Source: Megalonaias nervosa
Lineage: Eukaryota; Mollusca; Bivalvia; Unionida; Unionidae
NCBI GenBank assembly: GCA_016617855.1
Contig: JAECUM010001132.1
Span: 124,001-188,000, forward strand
DNA: 64,000 nucleotides
Reading direction: 5' to 3'
This document shows positions 59,160 through 64,000 of this stretch, piece by piece. The number at the start of each line of letters is the position of its first letter. The stretch's first letter is position 1. The notes below the pieces were generated by a model. The model had not been told where the DNA came from and did not search any database. It was given only the letters and a program-made list of their open reading frames with translations. The translations under genes were made by a program, and so were the position numbers.

Positions 59160-59290
59160 TGGATTTAACTTTGTGCTTGGGGTAAGAAAGAAGCTTATGG
59201 ATGTTGTCAAAAGGACAAAGGTCACTGTAAGTGAAAGGAAAATGGTTTCTGCACAACAATTTCTCTGTGGAGGGTTATTAAACACGTGGA
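59160..59290 (+). repeat. Dispersed repeat family A (copy 3)
   Basis: TTGTGCTTGGGGTAAGAAAG, AAAAGGACAAAGGTCACTGT and TGGTTTCTGCACAACAATTT. Confidence 0.6.
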
Positions 59291-59294
59291 ATGT

Positions 59295-59540
59295 GTATAA
59301 TGTGCTGCTTACAGCAATCTTAATGCCTCATTATCATGAACTATCTTTATTGCTGGATTGCCATACAACTTGGTAAATATTTTGTGGTGTTCACAAAATT
59401 TGTAATGCCAGATTGCCTTGAATCTTGGGTAATATTGTGTTTACAATACTTTTAATGCTGGATTGCTGTGAAACTAGATATGTTTTGTGTGCTGTTTACA
59501 GTACTCTTATTGCTGGATTGCTAAGTAACTTTGTAAAAAA
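59295..59540. repeat. Tandem repeat, about 70-bp unit
   Basis: About four units sharing GTGCTGTTTACAGTACTCTT, ATTGCTGGATTGC and an AACTTGGTAAAT-like segment. Confidence 0.7.
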
Positions 59541-59689
59541 AAAATATTATGGTCATCACCAGCAGCAGTGCACATCTTCAAGTCATTTGCTCCCACAATT
59601 TCTACAAGAGACATTGACTTGTAATGCATTATATAACAAACAAACAAACACAACTAGTTGCGCGATTGAGCTCTACTGGTAGACCAAAG

Positions 59690-60020
59690 GGTTTATAGGT
59701 TGGTCCATCTTCCATTTGTTAGCACTAATGTTATGGATGTTGGTATCAACATGGGTTTTTTTCACTAAAGATCTTTTATGATGCCTGGTTGGTCCTTAAT
59801 AGAAATGGAGTCACTTGGACATTGAATAACGTTACCATTGGGTTCATCTTGAAAATCTTGCCACTTCTACTAAATGAATGGTTTTGTCATTAGGAGGTTT
59901 TTACTGAAGGACTTCTTATGATGTCTTGATGGCCCTAAATTAAAATAATGCGAATCTGACCTCCTACATGGTCACCAAAATATCCGTTTTGAGATCTTGT
60001 TATTACTACTTCTCCTAGAT
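59690..60020 (+). repeat. Dispersed repeat family B (copy 4)
   Basis: Units with CTTTTATGATGCCTGGTTGG, TCCTTAATAGAAATGGAGTC, TCATCTTGAAAATCTTGCCA and CTACTTCTCCTAGATGGTTG. Confidence 0.65.
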
Positions 60021-60509
60021 GGTTGGGCATATCAATATATCTAAAGACGCACATATTTAATGTTGATGTGCTGCTTCAATTAATACAAGTTATTGTCCTG
60101 AATCAGTACATGACAGATGGTATAAATGCAGTACACTACAGATTATTGAGAAAGTTATTTTTGATGGATCTGATCACTATAAAATTAGGCACATATTATG
60201 GCCATGATCTGAAGATGTCTGTATTGAGAAATCAAAGTGCAAGAGCAGTTTTTGGAAGACAGTCTTGGGAGCTCAACTTCTAGCTTTTTATGTGAAATTT
60301 GGTCTGTTATATTCATCTTCCACACCTTGATAAAACTATTTTTGCGGGAGGTATTGCTGTTCTCAGTATGACAAAATTTTGTAAATTTGGCTACTCTTGG
60401 AATTTTTAGTGGATTGATGTGGATTTTGTACATATGGTCATCATCATCAGATTTGCATTTTGACCAATTGTTACACTTGTAACAGATCCACCATTTTCAT
60501 TTACTGAAG

Positions 60510-61010
60510 TATGTTAAAGGCTTGCACATTGGGTTAGGAAGAACTCTACCAATTTTATGGTCATTGACTAAACAATCCAACAAGTTTCCATGCAGTAACT
60601 TAAGTTCCCCATCATCTATGGCCATCAGACTCTGAATTTCTTGCAGTTGGGTTAAGGAAGAAGTTTATTAATTTGTAGGGGTTGGGGGCAGAGGTCAAGT
60701 CCCTGACCCATGAAAAAAGAAATGATTTACACATACCATTTTTTTTTGTACATACATACCTATACAAACAAGGGATTGTTTGCACTTGGAGTATGGAAGA
60801 AGCCCATCAAATTTTGGAGTCAAAGGTCAAGGTCACTGAAGGGAAAAAAAATGCTTTCCATACTGTAACTGTGTTGCATCATAGGCCTCGACCAACTTTT
60901 ATAAATTGCTTATAATTGGAATAAAAAAGAAGTGTATTGATTTGGGGGTCAAAAGATTGATTATCAAGGTCACTGAAAGAAAACTGGTTTTTACACAATA
61001 ATGTGTTTTA
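60510..61010 (+). repeat. Dispersed repeat family A (copy 4), several units
   Basis: Three to four degenerate units with TTGCACATTGGGTTAGGAAG, GGAGTCAAAGGTCAAGGTCA, CTGAAAGAAAACTGGTTTTT and ACACAATAATG. Confidence 0.6.
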
Positions 61011-63724
61011 TATATATAGGACTATTAAGCTTGGGGACAGGCGTATAATGTCTCGTTCATGGTACTCATTTGTCTATGGACTTGTCTCGATTATGGGTAG
61101 GAGTGGGATGCAGGGGTGAATTGTTCACCATTCCATGTTTGTATTTGAAGACGACATTCAAGTTAAGTTTATATTTATTATAAACTTGGAATCATTCATG
61201 TTAAATGAATTAAGTTAATTTCAGTACATACTGAGAGAAAGAATCCCATTATGTAATGTTAAAACTAGAATCATAAAATGCAGTCAGTGAAATCTCTATA
61301 TGAAAAGTTGTATTTTGTTTGCCCAATTTACGAGTGTTCATGAGACTATTCATTTATATTGTACGGAGATAACGACTGCATTTTTTAGAATTAAGACCAT
61401 TTTTCTTTTACTTTGTAATATTAAGTATTGCTGATTGGTAACTGAAACAGTGTTTTAAAAAAAAGTTTCACTTGTCTCCAAAAATATTTCCATAAAGCCA
61501 GACGTTGAAAAGCAATTGCAGTCTGTCAAAGGAAGTTGAGCCCCACCCACACCCAAACATCCACACTTGTATGGAAGTATTGTGCAAATTTGTTAATTCA
61601 TCTCATCTTTTTGTTTTATCATGTATCATGAAATGTACATACTGTTTATTTTACTCTGTAAATAAAATTTAACCATTGTACAAAACTTTGACAAAACAAC
61701 AAGAAGAATGGAATGCTGGGAGGCAGGTACTGTAACAGATGGAGTGAACCTTTCCACAAGTCATCTGCAAGACACAGCAGCAAATAAAAAATAGGAAATT
61801 TCACTCTTGTGAATAATACTTAAAATGGGTGTGAGGAATGGACAGCACTTCAGATTCACTGCTGATATAACCTGGACAGTTGGGTCTTTCATCAAGTTGA
61901 AGAAAGTATTGACAATAAGGGGAGACAACTTTTGATGAAACGGGAACACCTTTGATAGTGATTCTCAAGATTCATTTTAGTTCTTGTGTTTATTCGCCAA
62001 CTGTGTGTTTCAATTCCAAATAATTGGGATTTACTTTTGTGTTTGTATTCTGGGTGTGAAAAAAACAACAGAAAAACAATTCACCATGGATGTGTAGCCT
62101 AAATCTTGTGGACTTGGAGCTATTCTTGATATTGCACATCTGTGTAACATCGGGGACAAAATGAAAAAGAAAACAAAAAAACCCCAACAGTTTTATTAAA
62201 GATTGGACAGAATTTCTCTCCCATGTGAGGAAGAGCAAGAACATATAATGCATCTGTTGTTTGTGACATAGAGACATGAGTGATGTTTTCCAAGTTGCAT
62301 AAAAGAGACATACCAAAGGATTCCACAGGAAATATCTGATGAAGTGTTAACAGAAGTAACTACTTGTCAAGGTAATCAAAGGGTGCTCACACAAGTGAAG
62401 TAACTACTTGCTTTCTAGAACCAGTGTTGAAGAATGGTAAGAACTAGTTCAGGGCATGTCTGTATCTAGAATGATAAATAGGCTAGTACCAACAGACAAC
62501 TAAAAAGACAGGTTATGTAGGTTATTATGATCGCAGCAGAGTCAAGTGCTGTTTTTATTCACAGGCAGTTCCTTGGCAGGACTGCTTGCCATTACAAAGA
62601 AAATGTTATATGTGGTAGACTTTACCCTATAACATAAACATAACCATGGGAACATCTGAATACTTAGAAGTTAATCATGTGATCACAATTAACATTAAGT
62701 TTCAGCAAATATAGCATTTGTTGCACTAATATTTTTGTTTTACCATGAAGCTGTTCTGAAATTCATGATATAGTGGCAAGTATTCAGCTAGTAAATCTAA
62801 CCAAAGTCTAGCCTATTTAATGAATATTTGCCATCAGACTGTCTTTCAAAACGGACAAGATAAACTGAAGATTGATGGAGATAATGGTCAAAGATCTAGG
62901 TCATAGGGGCAGAATGTATAAGATTATTTAACTTTTTTTTTTTTTTTTTTTTCCCTCATTGCTGTCCGTAAGCTTACAATGTACTGGATCCAGGCCACCA
63001 TGACACTGGGGAGGTGCATTATGCAACTGGTTTTAAATGCAAATTATTAGGCTAAATTCACAAAATAAATGACAGCTTTCTCATGCAAATAATACTCATG
63101 CATTTTCTGAGGCAAGGTACTGGTCCAAAAAGATGTGTCAAATTGGGCAGTTAACATGGCAAAGATATACATTCTTTAAACATATATCTTCCTCCCCCCT
63201 GGTTAGTAATATGTTTTTAATGTTTTTATTTCTCAGATTTTATCTTCAAACTAACTACTGCCCAATTTGGTGGACTGCAGGCAGTTGCATTGACATTTTC
63301 ATCTGAACCCTGCATCTCGACTCAGTAACAAAATTTAGAAGTTTTGTATTTTGCAAGCCCATTTTGAAGGCATCTTTTATATTTTTCCAACACTTATACT
63401 TCCCCAGTATTTGTAAAGAAGTATACTTGCACATTTCTTTGTTTTTCTTTCAACAAGAATGGAGTGTGTTGTGAGATGGTTTACATCTTTCTTAATGAAG
63501 GATAGATTGTTTGTTTACATTTTGTGACTTCTCTTCCAAAATGTGAACTATGGTTGATTTTGTTCATGCAACATTCTATGAGGCTAAATTGACATTCACA
63601 TATTATACATCCTTTCATTGGTGAAATAAACATTTCATCATAAATACTATCATATCAATGTCACCCTTACAGAACCCCAAATACGCGCCCCTATAGCACC
63701 ATTTGAAATGCTGTAGTCTGTTAG
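61011..63724. other. Non-coding, no gene seen
   Basis: AT-rich sequence with an AATAAA at 61661 and a T tract at about 62932-62952. No recognisable exon, RNA or transposon end until 63725. Confidence 0.35.
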
Positions 63725-63827
63725 GAGGCAGTAGTCTATTGTGTAATCAAGAACAAGAAGACAGAAGATCTGGCTGGAGGAATCCACCCAGGTCAGGTGA
63801 CATCCCTGGGTGCAGTAGCTGTTTCAG
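63725..63827 (+). CDS. Candidate coding exon of an unidentified protein (partial gene)
   Basis: After CTGTTAG the frame GAG GCA GTA reads EAVVYCVIKNKKTEDLAGGI then HPGQVTSLGAVAVSG. It ends at a strong donor, CAG|GTATGT (63828). The translation has balanced composition and a high share of G/C at third positions compared with the surrounding DNA, unlike the repeats around it. I do not recognise the family. An in-frame stop (TAG, 63722-63724) just upstream is the proposed acceptor itself, whose pyrimidine tract is weak. The exon would start in phase 0 and end in phase 1, with the next exon beyond the window. Confidence 0.4.
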
Positions 63828-63892
63828 GTATGTACCAGAGAAAGTATATACAACTTTCAGACTTTAGTGAACACAGACATGCATGTCTTGAG

Positions 63893-63922
63893 CTCTCACA
63901 CACACGCACACACACACACACA
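63893..63922. repeat. (AC)n microsatellite
   Basis: Run of CA dinucleotides with one CG interruption near 63904. Confidence 0.9.
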
Positions 63923-64000
63923 AGGACATGTGGCAGAATTTGGTGCCACCACTGAAATCTATACAGAACTCGTCAGTCACTAATATTCATTATACAAATG

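Overview
This window is animal nuclear DNA, probably from a bivalve or closely related mollusc. It is AT-rich, with kilobase-long introns that carry GT/AG borders, tRNA-derived SINEs, several hAT-type DNA transposons, many minisatellites and short degenerate dispersed repeats. The phylum-level call rests on the look of the SINE and repeat families and is an inference. The animal assignment rests on the genes.

Main gene. One complete gene fills most of the window on the + strand: the orthologue of cyclin-dependent kinase 12 (CDK12/CDK13 family). I joined ten coding exons between 9100 and 54538 by matching reading frame, splice phase and family alignment. The joined reading frame is exactly 4650 nt (1549 residues plus stop), close to the roughly 1500 residues usual for CDK12/13. 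In order it encodes an N-terminal acidic and RS-rich region (exons 1-3), the kinase domain (exons 4-9), and a long C-terminal region with the CDK12-type extension helix (DCHE), a conserved Leu-rich segment and a Gly/Arg-rich tail (exon 10). The most unusual coding feature is that the Mg-binding DFG motif reads DWG.

Left edge. On the - strand at 277-486 lies the first coding exon of INPP1 (inositol polyphosphate 1-phosphatase); the rest of the gene runs off the left side. INPP1 and CDK12 are therefore divergent, about 8.6 kb apart. The space between them holds four different minisatellite arrays (1.0-1.5, 2.0-2.8, 4.4-4.8 and 5.6-6.3 kb), a degenerate non-LTR reverse-transcriptase remnant, TC/AT/ATT microsatellites and a perfect 32-bp inverted repeat.

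Introns. The introns collect mobile elements. Four hAT-like elements can be delimited by terminal inverted repeats plus short direct duplications: 18142-19523 (intron 3), 32961-34327 (intron 6), 42385-45315 and 48027-50576 (both intron 9). All four have protein remnants broken by frameshifts. The 42385 element has split a repeat unit, so the empty target site can be read directly and gives a 5-bp duplication. Four same-strand copies of one tRNA-derived SINE, two of another SINE family, several palindromic MITE-like hairpins and two degenerate dispersed repeat families make up much of the rest.

Right side. After the CDK12 stop there is a probable 3' UTR with candidate polyadenylation signals, then repeat-rich DNA. 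A short candidate coding exon of an unidentified protein lies at 63725-63827.

Limits. Everything was read by eye; family assignments come from remembered family motifs and no search or alignment was run. Repeat borders are approximate unless a terminal repeat or duplication is stated.
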